64,000 nt of DNA from Gammaproteobacteria bacterium (lineage in GTDB: Bacteria; Pseudomonadota; Gammaproteobacteria; Burkholderiales; Rhodocyclaceae): NCBI GenBank assembly GCA_018828385.1, contig JAHJVE010000011.1:1-64000 (forward strand), written 5' to 3'. Under the pieces are notes generated by a model. It was not told the origin of the DNA and made no database searches. It saw nothing but the letters and a program-made list of their open reading frames with translations. A program made the translations under genes and the position numbers. This document shows positions 10,666 to 26,119 of this stretch, piece after piece (position 1 is the stretch's first letter; each line of letters begins with the position of its first letter).

Positions 10666-11644
10666 GGAGTTTCTCCAAAATCAGTTCAATAAGGGCCGGC
10701 GAAAGCTCGGCCTCGACGGGCAGAACCCAGGTTTCACCCACCGTCAATCCGGCGCATTTTACTGCATCCTTCTCGGTCATCAGCAGGATGCCGTCCCGGG
10801 CGAAAGCCAGATCGGCGGCGGCATAGCGATGATGGTCGGGAAACGGGTGGTTTTCGCAGTTCAAACCCAGCGATTCGAGCGTCTGGAAAAAACGCCCCGG
10901 ATTGCCGATGCCGGCCAGCGCATGCAGCGAACCACGCCCGCGCAGACTATCAGCCGAACAGGTTTGCTGCGGCTCGTCGAGGCGATAGAAGCTGCCTGGC
11001 TGCAGCGTCATGTCGAAAGTTGGCGCCGCGGCGGCAAACCGGGATTTCAGATTATTCCCAATAATCGCGTCGACCGTAGCAAGTCGGGCCAGCGGCTCGC
11101 GCAGCGGCCCGACTGGCAGACGCCAGCCGTTGCCGGCGCCACGCGAATCGAAAACGACCAGTTCGACATCGCGAGCCAGCGCGTAGTGCTGCAGGCCGTC
11201 GTCGCAGAGCACGACATTGACCTCGGGATGCGCGGCGAGCAGCGCGGCACCCGCCGCCGCGCGCTGGCGGCCGACAAAGACCGGAACACCGCTGCGCCGG
11301 GCGAGGAGCAAAGGTTCGTCACCAACCTCGTCCGGCTTTGAATCGGCACCCACCGAAACCACGCCGTCACCGCTGCGCCCGTAACCCCGGCTGACAATTC
11401 CGGGCCGCCAGCCGCGCGCCGCCAGTTGCTGCGACAGCCACAGGGTCAGCGGTGTCTTGCCGGCGCCGCCGACGATCAGGTTGCCGACGACAATAACCGG
11501 CACGGGCAGTCGCACCGGCTGGGCCAGCCGGCGATTCAGCGCGCTCAACACGCTGTAGAGCCAATTCAGCGGCAGCAAAAGCCACAACGCCGGCTTCAGC
11601 CGGCGTTGCTCAAACCACTGTCGCTGTAGCCAGCGAGACAACAT
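10646..11644 (-). CDS. lpxK: Tetraacyldisaccharide 4'-kinase
   Basis: The 332-residue inner-membrane-associated kinase phosphorylates the lipid A precursor at the 4' position. An N-terminal hydrophobic anchor ([20 protein letters not shown]) precedes the P-loop [29 protein letters not shown] and [11 protein letters not shown] are also conserved. Its ATG overlaps the end of exbD by one base. The exbB-exbD-lpxK-ycaR-kdsB order is common in betaproteobacteria. Confidence 0.96.
   Translation of the reverse strand: MLSRWLQRQWFEQRRLKPALWLLLPLNWLYSVLSALNRRLAQPVRLPVPVIVVGNLIVGGAGKTPLTLWLSQQLAARGWRPGIVSRGYGRSGDGVVSVGADSKPDEVGDEPLLLARRSGVPVFVGRQRAAAGAALLAAHPEVNVVLCDDGLQHYALARDVELVVFDSRGAGNGWRLPVGPLREPLARLATVDAIIGNNLKSRFAAAAPTFDMTLQPGSFYRLDEPQQTCSADSLRGRGSLHALAGIGNPGRFFQTLESLGLNCENHPFPDHHRYAAADLAFARDGILLMTEKDAVKCAGLTVGETWVLPVEAELSPALIELILEKLHGRQAA
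11048..11085 (+). repeat. Possible degenerate motif copy inside lpxK
   Basis: The core GTCGACCGTAGCAAG matches, but the left arm (ATTATTCCCAATAAT) has no GGCC and the protein sequence here ([10 protein letters not shown]) is normal for LpxK. It could be chance. Confidence 0.3.
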
Positions 11645-12057
11645 CAGCGATTCTGGGTCGCGAAGGAAATGTGCGGATAACCGGCCGTCTGCGCTGCCTG
11701 CATGACATCGACCACGCTTTGATGCGTCGCCTTGGCATCGGCGTTGATGACGATCAGCGGGTCCTCGCGGCCGCCCGCGGCGCGCCGCAAGCCTTCCGAA
11801 ATACTGGTGACGTCGCTGGCCGCCAACGGCGATTTATTGATCAGGATCTGGCCGCTGGCCGTCACCGCCACATTGACCTCGTTGGGCTGCTCGGCCTGCT
11901 TGCTGGCATCGGCCGTCGGCAGGTTGATCTCGAGGCCCGAAAACTTGGCGTAGGTGGTGGTCAGCATCAGGAAGATGATGATCACCAGCAATACGTCGAT
12001 CATCGGAATCAGGTTGATTTCCGGCTCTTCCCGGCTACGCCCGCGCTGGAAATTCAT
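11644..12057 (-). CDS. exbD: Biopolymer transport protein ExbD/TolR family
   Basis: The 137-residue protein has one N-terminal transmembrane helix preceded by EINLIPMIDVLLVIIIFLM; the Asp in this helix is the family's proton-path residue. A periplasmic domain follows (LEINLPTADASKQAEQ). It lies 3 nt after exbB. With ExbB it forms the proton-driven motor that energises TonB; no tonB is seen here. Confidence 0.94.
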   Translation of the reverse strand: MNFQRGRSREEPEINLIPMIDVLLVIIIFLMLTTTYAKFSGLEINLPTADASKQAEQPNEVNVAVTASGQILINKSPLAASDVTSISEGLRRAAGGREDPLIVINADAKATHQSVVDVMQAAQTAGYPHISFATQNR

Positions 12058-12060
12058 CGC

Positions 12061-12669
12061 TTACTTCCGGTCGCCGTGCATGTATTCGACTAGACGAACA
12101 GCCTGCTGCTCCATCTCGACGACAAAACCATCGACCAGCGCGCGGAAATGCCGCCAGAAGATGAGACTGGGAATGGCAATGAAAATACCGAAGCCGGTGT
12201 TGTAGAGCGCGATGGAAATGCCGTGCGCCAGTTGCATCGGGTTGGCGACGCCGGTCGGCGACTGCGAGCCGAAGATTTCGATCATCCCGACCACGGTGCC
12301 GAACAGGCCCATGAGCGGACTGATCGAGGCGATAGTGCCAAGCGTCGTCAGGTAACGATTCAGATCGTGGGAAACGGCCGAGCCGGCTTCCTCGATCGAT
12401 TCCTTCATGATTTCACGCGAGGCATTGACGTTGCGCAGGCCGGCGGACAGCACGCGGCCGAGCGGCGAATGGCCGTCGAGATCCTCAAGCAGCTTGTCGT
12501 TGTTGGCGCCGCGCTTGAACTCGCCAACCGCGCGCTTGAGCAGACCGACCGGAACAACCTTGCTGCGGCGAAGGGAAACCAGTCGCTCGATGATCAACGC
12601 CACCGAAATGATCGACGCCAGCAACAAGGGGTAGATCGGCCAGCCGGCCGCTTGAACGATAGCTAACAC
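12061..12669 (-). CDS. exbB: MotA/TolQ/ExbB proton-channel family protein
   Basis: This 202-residue protein starts with GTG at 12669. It has three predicted helices: one N-terminal (IYPLLLASIISVALIIERL) and two around residues 105-170, including LGTIASISPLMGLFGTVVGM, the conserved channel helix. The stator partner ExbD follows immediately. It is the first gene of the leftward run that reaches hppA. Confidence 0.93.
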   Translation of the reverse strand: MLAIVQAAGWPIYPLLLASIISVALIIERLVSLRRSKVVPVGLLKRAVGEFKRGANNDKLLEDLDGHSPLGRVLSAGLRNVNASREIMKESIEEAGSAVSHDLNRYLTTLGTIASISPLMGLFGTVVGMIEIFGSQSPTGVANPMQLAHGISIALYNTGFGIFIAIPSLIFWRHFRALVDGFVVEMEQQAVRLVEYMHGDRK

Positions 12670-12758
12670 GTGAATTTATCCTTGATGAAACATTAGCCCG
12701 CAATTCTGCCCTGCCCCCCGCCTCAGGGCAAGCGACGAAATGACGCGGTTGGCGCGGC

Positions 12759-12781
12759 TTATCCCCAAAAGCTGTGGATAA
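12759..12781. promoter_or_regulatory. Inverted pair of DnaA-box-like 9-mers
   Basis: TTATCCCCA (12759-12767) faces TGTGGATAA (12773-12781) with a 5-bp spacer. The second is the reverse complement of the consensus box TTATCCACA, the first has one mismatch. They lie in the 283-bp divergent gap between exbB and xseA, which otherwise holds only AT-rich promoter-like sequence near 12830-12940. Confidence 0.5.
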
Positions 12782-12952
12782 GTCTGTGAATGACGTGTCA
12801 TCAGTTGCGCTAAACCCTACCCAGCAAAGGATTTTTTATACTCTGCCAAAAAACAAGGCATGTTATTTACCCCTTTAAGAATCAGATACTTAACAAAATA
12901 AAATGCTGTCAACGTCAGACTGAAAAATAATGCCACGGGTTACAATCGCCCC

Positions 12953-14305
12953 ATGCAAAACGCCACGCCACCTGTCAACAACGCTGTCCTCAGCGTATCC
13001 AGCCTGAATAGAAAAGTCAGGGACTGCCTCGAATCAGCCTTCCCGCTGAGTTGGGTGAGCGGTGAAATTTCCAACCTCACCTACGCCGCCTCCGGCCACG
13101 TTTATTTCTCGCTCAAGGACGCCAACGCCCAGGTGCGCTGCGTCATGTGGCGGAGCCGGGCGCAAGTGCTCGGCTGGCGGCTGGAGAACGGCCAGAAGAT
13201 CGAAGCTCGCGTGCTGGTCTCCTTTTACGAGCCACGCGGCGAATTCCAGCTCAACGTTGAAGCCATCCGCCGCGCCGGCCAGGGCGACCTTTTCGAACGC
13301 TTCCTGCAGCTCAAGGCCAAACTTGAAAATGAGGGTTTTTTTGCCGTTGACCGTAAGAAACCCCTGCCCAGCTTCCCGCGCCGCCTCGCCATCGTCACCA
13401 GCCCGCAGGCCGCCGCCCTGCGCGACGTCCTGACCACCCTGCACCGACGCGCCCCGCACGTTGCCATCACGCTCTTCCCCACCCCCGTCCAGGGGGAAGG
13501 CGCCGGCGCAAAAATCGCCGAAGCCATCGTCCACGCAGCCAACAGCGATTGCGACGCGATCATCCTGTGTCGTGGCGGCGGCAGCATCGAAGACCTCTGG
13601 GCCTTCAACGAAGAAAGCGTCGCCCGCGCCATCAACGCCTCGGCCATTCCCGTCATTTCCGGGGTCGGCCACGAAACCGACTTCACCATCGCCGACTTCG
13701 CCGCCGACCTGCGCGCGCCAACCCCGACCGCCGCCGCCGAACTGGCCAGCCCCGACCGCGACGCCCTGGTCGACCGTCTGACCCAGCTCGAAAACCACCT
13801 CGGCCGGCGCATGGACCGCACGCTGTCCGATCAACTGCAGCGCCTCGACTGGCTGGCCGCCCGCCTTGTTCACCCGGCCGAACATATCCATCAACGCCAG
13901 CGCGAAACCGATACCCTCGGCAGCCGCCTGCACCACGCCCAGCGCCGACAAACCGAACACTGCGCCGTCCGCCTGCAATCGCTTCGCCTGCGCCACGGCA
14001 GCGCCCGCCCACGCCCGGAAAAGCTGACCGAAGGCATCGCCCACCTGCAATATCGCCTGTCCCGGCAGACCCAGTGGGCAATTTCTCAATATTCAGGGAA
14101 ACTAAATTCGCTCGGCAACAGTCTGATCCAGCTTGACCCCCACGCCGTCCTGTCGCGAGGTTATGCCCTTGCCATGGATGCCGATGGCCGGGCCATCCGC
14201 GACGCCAGCCGATTAAGCCCCGGCGACCTGCTCAAACTACGCTTCGCCAGCGGTTCGGCCGAAGCCACGGTAAATCAGGTTGTGGCCAACCCGGAAGCTG
14301 ACTAG
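12953..14305 (+). CDS. xseA: Exodeoxyribonuclease VII large subunit
   Basis: The 450-residue subunit of the single-strand-specific exonuclease VII has an N-terminal OB-fold (SWVSGEISNLTYAASGHVYF) and a catalytic domain with LPSFPRRLAIVTSP, ILCRGGGSIEDLWAFN, VISGVGHETDFTIADFAAD and RAPTPTAAAE, then a coiled-coil. The length is close to the usual ~450. A motif copy encodes GFFAVDRKKPLP, where homologues commonly have a similar short hydrophobic-basic stretch, so it is accommodated rather than disruptive. No xseB is in the window. Confidence 0.96.
   Translation: MQNATPPVNNAVLSVSSLNRKVRDCLESAFPLSWVSGEISNLTYAASGHVYFSLKDANAQVRCVMWRSRAQVLGWRLENGQKIEARVLVSFYEPRGEFQLNVEAIRRAGQGDLFERFLQLKAKLENEGFFAVDRKKPLPSFPRRLAIVTSPQAAALRDVLTTLHRRAPHVAITLFPTPVQGEGAGAKIAEAIVHAANSDCDAIILCRGGGSIEDLWAFNEESVARAINASAIPVISGVGHETDFTIADFAADLRAPTPTAAAELASPDRDALVDRLTQLENHLGRRMDRTLSDQLQRLDWLAARLVHPAEHIHQRQRETDTLGSRLHHAQRRQTEHCAVRLQSLRLRHGSARPRPEKLTEGIAHLQYRLSRQTQWAISQYSGKLNSLGNSLIQLDPHAVLSRGYALAMDADGRAIRDASRLSPGDLLKLRFASGSAEATVNQVVANPEAD
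13326..13363 (+). repeat. Dispersed motif copy 3, inside xseA
   Basis: It has a seven-T tract, then GCCGTTGACCGTAAGAAA. The spacing to the core is one base shorter than in most copies and matches the copy at 21491, suggesting a sub-type. It lies in frame in xseA. Confidence 0.7.
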
Positions 14306-14347
14306 AATTTTCGCTTTACCCCTCATCAAACCCAACGGAGAACAAAA

Positions 14348-14932
14348 ATGGAACATCAACTGCCCGCCCTGCCGTTTGCCAAAGACGCCCTCGCCCCGCA
14401 CATGTCGGCCGAGACCTTTGACTACCACTACAGCAAGCACCATCAGGCCTACGTCACCAACCTGAACAACCTGATCAAGGGCACCGAATACGAAAACCTC
14501 GACCTCGAAGCCATCGTCAAGAAAGCCCCGGCCGGCGGCATCTACAACAACGCCGCCCAGGTCTGGAACCACACCTTCTTCTGGAACTGCCTGACCCCGA
14601 ACGGCGGCGGCGCACCCAAGGGCGCCCTGGCTGCAGCCATCGACGCCAAGTGGGGTTCGCTCGATGCCTTCAAGGCCGCCTTCCAGACCTCGGCTGTCGG
14701 CAACTTCGGTTCCGGCTGGACCTGGCTGGTCAAGAAGGCCGACGGCTCCGTCGACATCGTCAACATGGGCGCCGCCGGCACCCCGCTGACCACCGGCGAC
14801 AAGGCTCTGCTCTGCGTCGACGTCTGGGAACACGCCTACTACATCGACTACCGCAACGCCCGTCCGAAATTCGTCGAAACCTACCTGGCTTCGCTCGTCA
14901 ATTGGTCGTTCGCTGAAGCCAACTTCGCCTGA
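14348..14932 (+). CDS. sodB: Superoxide dismutase, Fe type
   Basis: This 194-residue cytoplasmic enzyme dismutates superoxide. Metal-ligand regions are intact: HMSAETFDYHYSKHHQAY, AAQVWNHTFFWNCL and DVWEHAYYIDYRNARPKF. The sequence style is that of the Fe/cambialistic SodB group of betaproteobacteria. GGAG lies 8-11 nt before the ATG. It follows xseA by 42 nt, and a strong terminator closes it. Confidence 0.96.
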   Translation: MEHQLPALPFAKDALAPHMSAETFDYHYSKHHQAYVTNLNNLIKGTEYENLDLEAIVKKAPAGGIYNNAAQVWNHTFFWNCLTPNGGGAPKGALAAAIDAKWGSLDAFKAAFQTSAVGNFGSGWTWLVKKADGSVDIVNMGAAGTPLTTGDKALLCVDVWEHAYYIDYRNARPKFVETYLASLVNWSFAEANFA

Positions 14933-14982
14933 TTCGATTGCCCTTTCGGGATGGCAACGCCGCATCCCGAAGCATAAAAAAG

Positions 14983-15011
14983 ACCCCCGATTTCTCGGGG
15001 GTTTTGTTTTT
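14983..15011 (+). terminator. Intrinsic terminator after sodB
   Basis: An 8-bp stem (14983-14990 with 14995-15002, loop TTTC) is followed by TTTGTTTTT. It ends the xseA-sodB transcript. Confidence 0.85.
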
Positions 15012-15063
15012 CCGCGCTCCAGTCACCAGACGCTGAACGCGGAACCGGCAGCAAACCGGTCGC

Positions 15064-18000
15064 TCAATGCCCCTTCGATTCCAGCCACTTGAGCAGAGCC
15101 CTGTAGAGGAGCTCCGGCGTGACCGGCTTGGCGATGAAATCATCCATCCCGGACGCGAAGCAGCGCGCCCTGTCCTCGGCAAAAACATTCGCCGTCATGG
15201 CCAGAACAGGCGTTGCCGAGTGCCCTGGTAACTGCCTGATCCGGCGCGTCGCTTCCAGGCCGTCCATGTGCGGCATTTGCATGTCCATCAGGATCACGGC
15301 ATAGCTGCCCGAGCTTGCTTTCTCGACGGCTTCCCGGCCATCCTCGGCGAGATCGACCTCGAGTCCGACATCCTCCAGCAACTGCTGGGCGATTTCCCGG
15401 TTGATCGATTCGTCTTCGGCGAGCAGGATGCGCTTGCCGGCATGGCCGAGCAGGATTGCCTGTTCGACCGCTTCGCTGTCGGCTCGGACCGGCTTCGTGG
15501 CGTCTTGCCCGCCCTTCTTGAGGACCGCCGTGAACCAGAAAGTGCTGCCCCGGCCTTCGGTACTGCTGACGCCCGCCGAGCCGCCCATGATTTCCGCGAG
15601 CTTCTTGGTGATCGCCAGGCCCAGACCAGTGCCGCCGTACTTGCGCGTCATCGAGTTGTCGGCCTGTTCGAAGGCGCCGAAGAGTTTGGGAATGGCCTCC
15701 CGGGCAATGCCGGTGCCGGTGTCCTCGACCTCGAAGCGCAGCGTGGCCGTCTCGTTGGTGTGCGACTCTTCCTTTACTTTCAGGGTGATGTAGCCGGCCT
15801 CCGTGAACTTGATGGCGTTGGCGACGTAGTTGATCAGGGCTTGTTGCAAGCGGGTGGCGTCGCCGTGGAGGTTGTGGGGCAGCGCAACTGTTTCGATATT
15901 GAAGGCGACGCCCTTTTCCATTGCCTTCTGGGAGAGCATCGAGGTGATGTTGCCAAGCATGGCTTCGACATGAACGGGGGCGTCTTCGAGCACGAACTTG
16001 CCGGCTTCGATCTTGGAAAGGTCGAGGACGGCGTTGATGATCTCGAGCAGATGGCTGCTGGCCGCTTCGATCTTGTTGAGTTTGTCGGTCTGTACCGGTG
16101 AAAGCCCCGTCCGGCGCAGGATGTGGGCCATGCCGGTGATGGCATTGAGCGGGGTGCGGATTTCATGGCTCATGTTGGCCAGGAAGGCGCTCTTCGCCAC
16201 GTTGGCGGTTTCGGCAGCCTCCTTGGCTTCATGCAGGAGCTTCTCCGCTTCCTTGCGCTGGGTGATATCGGTGACGAATCCGATCAGGCGGGCCGGGGTG
16301 TCACCCTGTTCCGGGATGTAATAGGTCGAAATTGCTACCGGAATCAGGCGCCCGTCCTTGGCGCGATTGAGCGCTTCGACTTCGCCGTGCCCCTTGCTCC
16401 GAAGATTTTCGATGATCTGCTCGAGTTCTATCGCCTGGCAATTCGGATCAAAGTCCTGAACGCTCATCGCGAGCATTTCTTCGACGCTGTAGCCGAGCAT
16501 TTCTGCCGCATATTGGTTGGTGTACAGAATGCGGCCCGTATTGGCATTGATCCAGCGAATGCCAATGCCAGCCTTTTCCATGGCGAATTGCGTGTCGAGC
16601 AATTTGGCGTGCGCCGATTTCAAATCGGCCGTGCGTAGCTCGACCAAGCTCTCCAGATCGTTCCGGTAGACCTCCATCTCCTGGTCGAGGCGCATCCGCT
16701 CGGAGATATCGCGGCTGATGCCAAAGATGCCGACAACCTTGCCCTGCTCATCGAACAATGGCCATTTGTTGGTCAGTACATGACCAGGCTCTCCCTGTGT
16801 GTCGTAGTAAGGGTCGACCTTGTTCAGCAGCGGCTTGCCTTCGGCAAAGATCGGCAGTTCCTCTTCGTAATAGATCCTGGCGGTATCCGGCGGGAAGACG
16901 TCGAGGTCGTGCTTTCCGATCATGTCGCGCCAGCTGGCATGCCCGGTAATCTTGGCCAGCGTCTGGCTGCAAAAACGGAATCGGCTGTTGGCATCCTTGA
17001 AATAGATGAAGTCGGTGGTCTGTTCGAGAAAGGACTCGAAATCCCGGCTGAACTCGGCCAACTGCTTTTCTACCCGGCGCCGTGCCGCGACGACCTGATG
17101 CAGGCGATAGTTCCACAAGGCGACAAACAGCAATACGGTGAAAATCACGAGGCCATAGATCATGACCTTTTCCTTCGAGACGCCTTGTTCTATGCGTACG
17201 CTCATCCAGCGGTTGAGGATGTCGTCCATCTGATTCTGCGGTATCGCCGCCAGTGTCTTGTCGAGGATGCTGAGCAGTTCGGGATGACGGTGAGTGACCG
17301 CCATGCTGTGGCCACTGGTGAATTCGGTATTGCCCGAAAAGCGCAGATTCAGCGCCCCGGTCTGCTGAATCAGGTAGTTGAGCGACGGGGCGTCGCCAAC
17401 GTAGGCGGCGGCCGCACCCGCCTTGATCAAATCGAGGGCGGCGAGCTCGTCGACCGTGGGAATCAACTCGATTTTCGGATATTCGCGGGCCAGAACCTCC
17501 TGCATGAAGTAACCCTGCTTCACGGCTACCCGTTTGCCCTGGAGATTGCCGAGATTGCCGACATAGCCATTGCTGCCGTCATTGATGATAACGATCGGCG
17601 AGCTGATGAACGGCTGGGTAAAGGCCAGATAAGTACGGCGCTCCGCCGTATTCACCGCGTCGGTCAGCATGTCGAGTTCACCGGATCGCGCCATGTCGAG
17701 CGTCTGCTGCCACGTTTTGCCCTTGACCACCTCGAAGCGCACGCCAAGACGCGTTTCGAGCAGGCGCAGGATTTCGGCATTCGTGCCACGGAACAGGCCC
17801 TTTTCGTCAAGCCACTCATAGGGGGCGAAGTCCCGGTCAATGCCAACCCGGATCACCGGGTGTGCCTTGAGCCATTGCTTTTCCTCGCCGGTCAGAGCCA
17901 GCGACTGCCGATTGCCGAGCACGAAATTCTGCAGTTGCTTCTCGGACAGCCGCGGTGCCAAGCGGTGTTCCGAATAGACGGAGGCCAGTCGCCGCAGGCG

Positions 18001-18879
18001 GCCGACATCGATAAAACCGAGCGGGATGCTTTCCGGCAGAATCAGTTTGCGGGATTCCTCCGCTTCGAACTGCAAGTGCCCGAGATCAAGCTCGCTCCGA
18101 TATTCGTGCTTGATCAGCTGGATCAACTCCTCACCATGGGTCAGCGCATAGGCCCAGCCCTTCAGGCTGGCGCGCCGGAAGCGTTCGGCCCTGTCGGGAT
18201 GCTCTTCGAGTTCCTTTTCGCTGGTGAACAGCATGTCGCCATAGACATCGATGCCGTAGCTTTGCGGGTTGATGATGTCGATCGGTATGCCGCGCTGCCG
18301 AAAATAATAGAGCTGGTCGGTCAGATAGGCCGACATCACATCCACCTTGCGGTCGGCCAGATCCTCCTTGTTGTAGGTGTGCTGGACGTAGGTGTAGGTG
18401 CCCGGCGTCACGCCGGCCTCGGCCAGCATTGCGCGCAACGGCCCCTCGTCGCTGCCCTTGCTGTCGAACATCAGACGCTTGCCCTTCATTTCGTAGGGAC
18501 TGATAATTTTGGATTCGCGCCGGCTGATGAAAACCAGTGGATCGTGCTGGAAGATGGCGGCCAGCGCGACAATCCTGGCCCCTTGCGCATAGGCGGCAAT
18601 GATCCCGGAATCGCCGATTCCGTAATGCGCAGCGCCGGAGGTAACCTGTTCGACCACAGTCTTTTTCGGGTCAAGCGGACGAATTTCGACGTCCAGCCCC
18701 TCTGCGGCGTAGTAGCCCTGGGACTTGGCCGCGTAGTAGCCGGCAAACTGGAACTGATGGAACCACTTGAGCTGTAAAACCACCTTTTCCGGCACCGCCG
18801 CCAGCACGGAACATGGCAGGCCAATCAGCACTCCCAGCAACAGGAAGCGGAGCGTGCCCGCAAAAAAGTCAGATCGCAT
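15064..18879 (-). CDS. Hybrid sensor histidine kinase with two fused solute-binding domains
   Basis: The protein has 1271 residues. A signal peptide precedes an NMT1/THI5-like binding domain (~28-300; [19 protein letters not shown]), then a type-3 extracellular solute-binding domain (~340-565; [31 protein letters not shown]). One transmembrane helix (~575-595) leads to two PAS domains (~620-880), HisKA with the acceptor His in [10 protein letters not shown], an ATPase domain (GTGLGLAI) and a C-terminal receiver ([11 protein letters not shown]). The two binding domains suggest that it senses small periplasmic molecules, the first perhaps a pyrimidine- or thiamine-precursor-like ligand, though no ligand can be assigned. 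No partner regulator adjoins it. Confidence 0.92.
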   Translation of the reverse strand: MRSDFFAGTLRFLLLGVLIGLPCSVLAAVPEKVVLQLKWFHQFQFAGYYAAKSQGYYAAEGLDVEIRPLDPKKTVVEQVTSGAAHYGIGDSGIIAAYAQGARIVALAAIFQHDPLVFISRRESKIISPYEMKGKRLMFDSKGSDEGPLRAMLAEAGVTPGTYTYVQHTYNKEDLADRKVDVMSAYLTDQLYYFRQRGIPIDIINPQSYGIDVYGDMLFTSEKELEEHPDRAERFRRASLKGWAYALTHGEELIQLIKHEYRSELDLGHLQFEAEESRKLILPESIPLGFIDVGRLRRLASVYSEHRLAPRLSEKQLQNFVLGNRQSLALTGEEKQWLKAHPVIRVGIDRDFAPYEWLDEKGLFRGTNAEILRLLETRLGVRFEVVKGKTWQQTLDMARSGELDMLTDAVNTAERRTYLAFTQPFISSPIVIINDGSNGYVGNLGNLQGKRVAVKQGYFMQEVLAREYPKIELIPTVDELAALDLIKAGAAAAYVGDAPSLNYLIQQTGALNLRFSGNTEFTSGHSMAVTHRHPELLSILDKTLAAIPQNQMDDILNRWMSVRIEQGVSKEKVMIYGLVIFTVLLFVALWNYRLHQVVAARRRVEKQLAEFSRDFESFLEQTTDFIYFKDANSRFRFCSQTLAKITGHASWRDMIGKHDLDVFPPDTARIYYEEELPIFAEGKPLLNKVDPYYDTQGEPGHVLTNKWPLFDEQGKVVGIFGISRDISERMRLDQEMEVYRNDLESLVELRTADLKSAHAKLLDTQFAMEKAGIGIRWINANTGRILYTNQYAAEMLGYSVEEMLAMSVQDFDPNCQAIELEQIIENLRSKGHGEVEALNRAKDGRLIPVAISTYYIPEQGDTPARLIGFVTDITQRKEAEKLLHEAKEAAETANVAKSAFLANMSHEIRTPLNAITGMAHILRRTGLSPVQTDKLNKIEAASSHLLEIINAVLDLSKIEAGKFVLEDAPVHVEAMLGNITSMLSQKAMEKGVAFNIETVALPHNLHGDATRLQQALINYVANAIKFTEAGYITLKVKEESHTNETATLRFEVEDTGTGIAREAIPKLFGAFEQADNSMTRKYGGTGLGLAITKKLAEIMGGSAGVSSTEGRGSTFWFTAVLKKGGQDATKPVRADSEAVEQAILLGHAGKRILLAEDESINREIAQQLLEDVGLEVDLAEDGREAVEKASSGSYAVILMDMQMPHMDGLEATRRIRQLPGHSATPVLAMTANVFAEDRARCFASGMDDFIAKPVTPELLYRALLKWLESKGH

Positions 18880-19025
18880 CGACAGTCAATCGGTAAATAA
18901 CCCTGAGAAGTGCCTATTTTGCATTAAGTTCTATAACTTTTGGCATATATCGTTCCTGCTGCCATGGAACAGGATTGGCAAATCGGGCGGGCCTCTTTCG
19001 ATAGAAGGCGTCGCCGCCGGCAGGC

Positions 19026-19049
19026 AAAAAAAGAGGTGGTTACCCCCTC
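19026..19049 (-). terminator. Probable intrinsic terminator of the cysteine-cluster gene
   Basis: On the minus strand GAGG...CCTC (19033-19036 with 19046-19049) encloses a small GG/CC inner stem and is followed by seven T. It lies about 90 nt past the stop of the gene ending at 19137. Confidence 0.5.
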
Positions 19050-19136
19050 TGGGCGGGGGGTATGGTGCTTTAGCCGATAGCTGCCAGGGGCCGGACACCC
19101 GACAGGAGCCAACCGCGCCTTTTTACTGAAAAAATG

Positions 19137-19670
19137 TTAGCCCCTGCCAGCGCCTCTCTTCGCTGTCAGCGTGACCAGAAAGGGGAATTCCGCGTCGGCG
19201 GATTTGACGATGCGCCAGGCTGGTCCGACAGCGCGGGCGAGCCAGGTGGTCAGGGCGTCGAGGTTTACCGCTTCGCAGCGCAGGTCGGCGATGACGGCGC
19301 CGCCGTCCTCGTAGACCGGGAAGTCGGTGCAGCCTTCCGGCTTGGCTTCCTGGCCGTAGACCCGGCAGGCGCCGCAGCTTTGGTCGTAGGCCGGACAGGG
19401 TTTGCTGTGGGCGTAGTAGAGCCCGTTGCCGGCCCGGATTTCCTCGGGGCCCTGGCCGCCGGCAAGGCGCCGGTCGAAGGCCGGACGCGATTCGCCGAGT
19501 TGCCAGAGGACCTTGACCTGCTTCCACTCCAGCTCGAGGACGAGCACGTCGAGTCGGCAGCACGGCTTGGTGCACTGGGCGCAATGGGGGATGACGGCGG
19601 CGACCTGATAGGCAGCGGCCGCCGCAGCAAGTTCGGTGGCCAGGCGACGGCGGGTGTCGTGGGCGCTCAT
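19137..19670 (-). CDS. YkgJ-family cysteine cluster protein
   Basis: The 177-residue protein has a cysteine-rich zinc/iron-chelating signature: CAQCTKPCC near residue 30, SKPCPAYDQSCGACRVYG, and a later CTDFP, as in the YkgJ/UPF0153 family. Function is unknown. I start it at the ATG at 19670 (MSAHDTRRRLA). A longer frame to 19850 exists, but its extra N-terminus is largely the translation of a dispersed motif copy and is not family-like. Confidence 0.8.
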   Translation of the reverse strand: MSAHDTRRRLATELAAAAAAYQVAAVIPHCAQCTKPCCRLDVLVLELEWKQVKVLWQLGESRPAFDRRLAGGQGPEEIRAGNGLYYAHSKPCPAYDQSCGACRVYGQEAKPEGCTDFPVYEDGGAVIADLRCEAVNLDALTTWLARAVGPAWRIVKSADAEFPFLVTLTAKRGAGRG

Positions 19671-19784
19671 CGAAGGACGGCCCGGAACAGCGAGAGGGAA
19701 GGATTTGTCAGGATCATCGGCCACTGATAGCACGATCCCCGAGCGGGAGGCAAGAGCGGGACCGCCGGGCGGCCATGGGCATTT

Positions 19785-19822
19785 CATTTTTGGCCGTTTT
19801 TCCCGGTTGACCGTAGCATCGA
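19785..19822 (+). repeat. Dispersed motif copy 4, near-consensus
   Basis: CATTTTTGGCCG, a T-tract, then CCCGGTTGACCGTAGCATCG. It lies between the YkgJ gene and the SLOG-like gene and is one of the best-preserved copies. Confidence 0.9.
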
Positions 19823-19879
19823 CCTGGCCGGCAAGAATGTCGCTTGGCATGACACGATCATCGGTCTAAGATGATTCAA

Positions 19880-19901
19880 CGACTTGTATGCAGGCAAGTC
19901 G
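19880..19901. promoter_or_regulatory. Inverted repeat upstream of the SLOG/CHAT cassette
   Basis: CGACTTG and CAAGTCG face each other across 8 bp, about 43 bp before the first cassette start. It could be an operator or a 5' UTR hairpin; no family is recognised. Confidence 0.4.
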
Positions 19902-19943
19902 AAGCACACAAAAAACACAAGTCGGACCAACAGAGGGGCGCAC

Positions 19944-20624
19944 ATGAGTCTGCATGTCTTCGTCGCCATGCCGTTCGGCAGCAATGCCGCCGATGAAGGG
20001 TGCCTGATCGCTGGCGACCGTGCCCACGCAGAACAGCGCCGACCGCACCAGATATTTCTCTTCTCCGGCCACATGATCGACAGCCCGGGCCGGGCCGAAC
20101 CGCGTTTTCCGGCCGACCGGGAGCCGATCGCCGCGGCCCGCATCGGCGAGTTGCTCGACAGCCTGGGCGCCGGCCCGGACGACCTCGCTTTCGCCCAGGG
20201 CGCGGCCGGTGGCGACATCCTTTTCGGCGAAGCCTGCGTCGCCCGCGGCGTGCCTTTCCAGATGCTGCTGCCGCTCGCCGAGCCGGACTTCATCGCAGCC
20301 TCCGTCCTCCCCTCGGCCAACGGCGAGGCCTGGCACCGGCGCTACCAGGCACTGCGCGACAAGCTCACCCTGCCGCCGCGCATCATGCCGGACGAACTCG
20401 GGCCGCTGCCGCGCCGGCGGGACGGGCGCGAAATGAACGCCTTCGAGCGCGGCAACCTGTGGCTCCTCGACACAGCCCTGGCCGAGGGCGTCGACCGGCT
20501 CCGCTTCATCTGCCTGTGGAACGGTGGCGGGGGCGACGGGCCGGGCGGCACGGCGCACATGGTGCGCGAAGTGAAGCGACGAAGCGGGCAAGTCAGCTGG
20601 CTCGACACGCGCCAGCTCTGGTAA
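19944..20624 (+). CDS. SLOG-like predicted nucleotide-ligand sensor protein
   Basis: The protein has 226 residues. It has a Rossmann-like pattern with SGHMIDSPGRAEPRFP followed by AAARIGELL and GAAGGDILFGEACVARG, which I read as the ligand loop of a SLOG-type domain, a fold linked to sensing nucleotide-derived signals in conflict systems. The N-terminus (LHVFVAMPFG) resembles TIR/deoxyribosyltransferase-like starts. I choose the ATG at 19944, preceded by AGAGGGG. The 1811-residue CHAT protein starts 59 nt after its stop in the same direction. The fold assignment is by pattern only. Confidence 0.6.
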   Translation: MSLHVFVAMPFGSNAADEGCLIAGDRAHAEQRRPHQIFLFSGHMIDSPGRAEPRFPADREPIAAARIGELLDSLGAGPDDLAFAQGAAGGDILFGEACVARGVPFQMLLPLAEPDFIAASVLPSANGEAWHRRYQALRDKLTLPPRIMPDELGPLPRRRDGREMNAFERGNLWLLDTALAEGVDRLRFICLWNGGGGDGPGGTAHMVREVKRRSGQVSWLDTRQLW

Positions 20625-20683
20625 TCTGAATGTCATTTTTTAGCGTCACCCTTTAGCCTCGGGCAGCACCAAAGGAGACCAGC

Positions 20684-26115
<5,432 letters not shown>

Positions 26116-26119
<4 letters not shown>

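Noticed and set aside
17440..17465. CGTCGACCGTGGGAATC in the large kinase gene, resembling the motif core
   Set aside because: No T-tracts or GGCC beside it, and it encodes an ordinary stretch ([10 protein letters not shown]) of the binding domain.
19671..19850. N-terminal extension of the YkgJ-family gene
   Set aside because: The extra residues are mostly the reverse translation of a motif copy (ATVNREKRPKMK), a string that recurs at other copies and is not a real conserved peptide.
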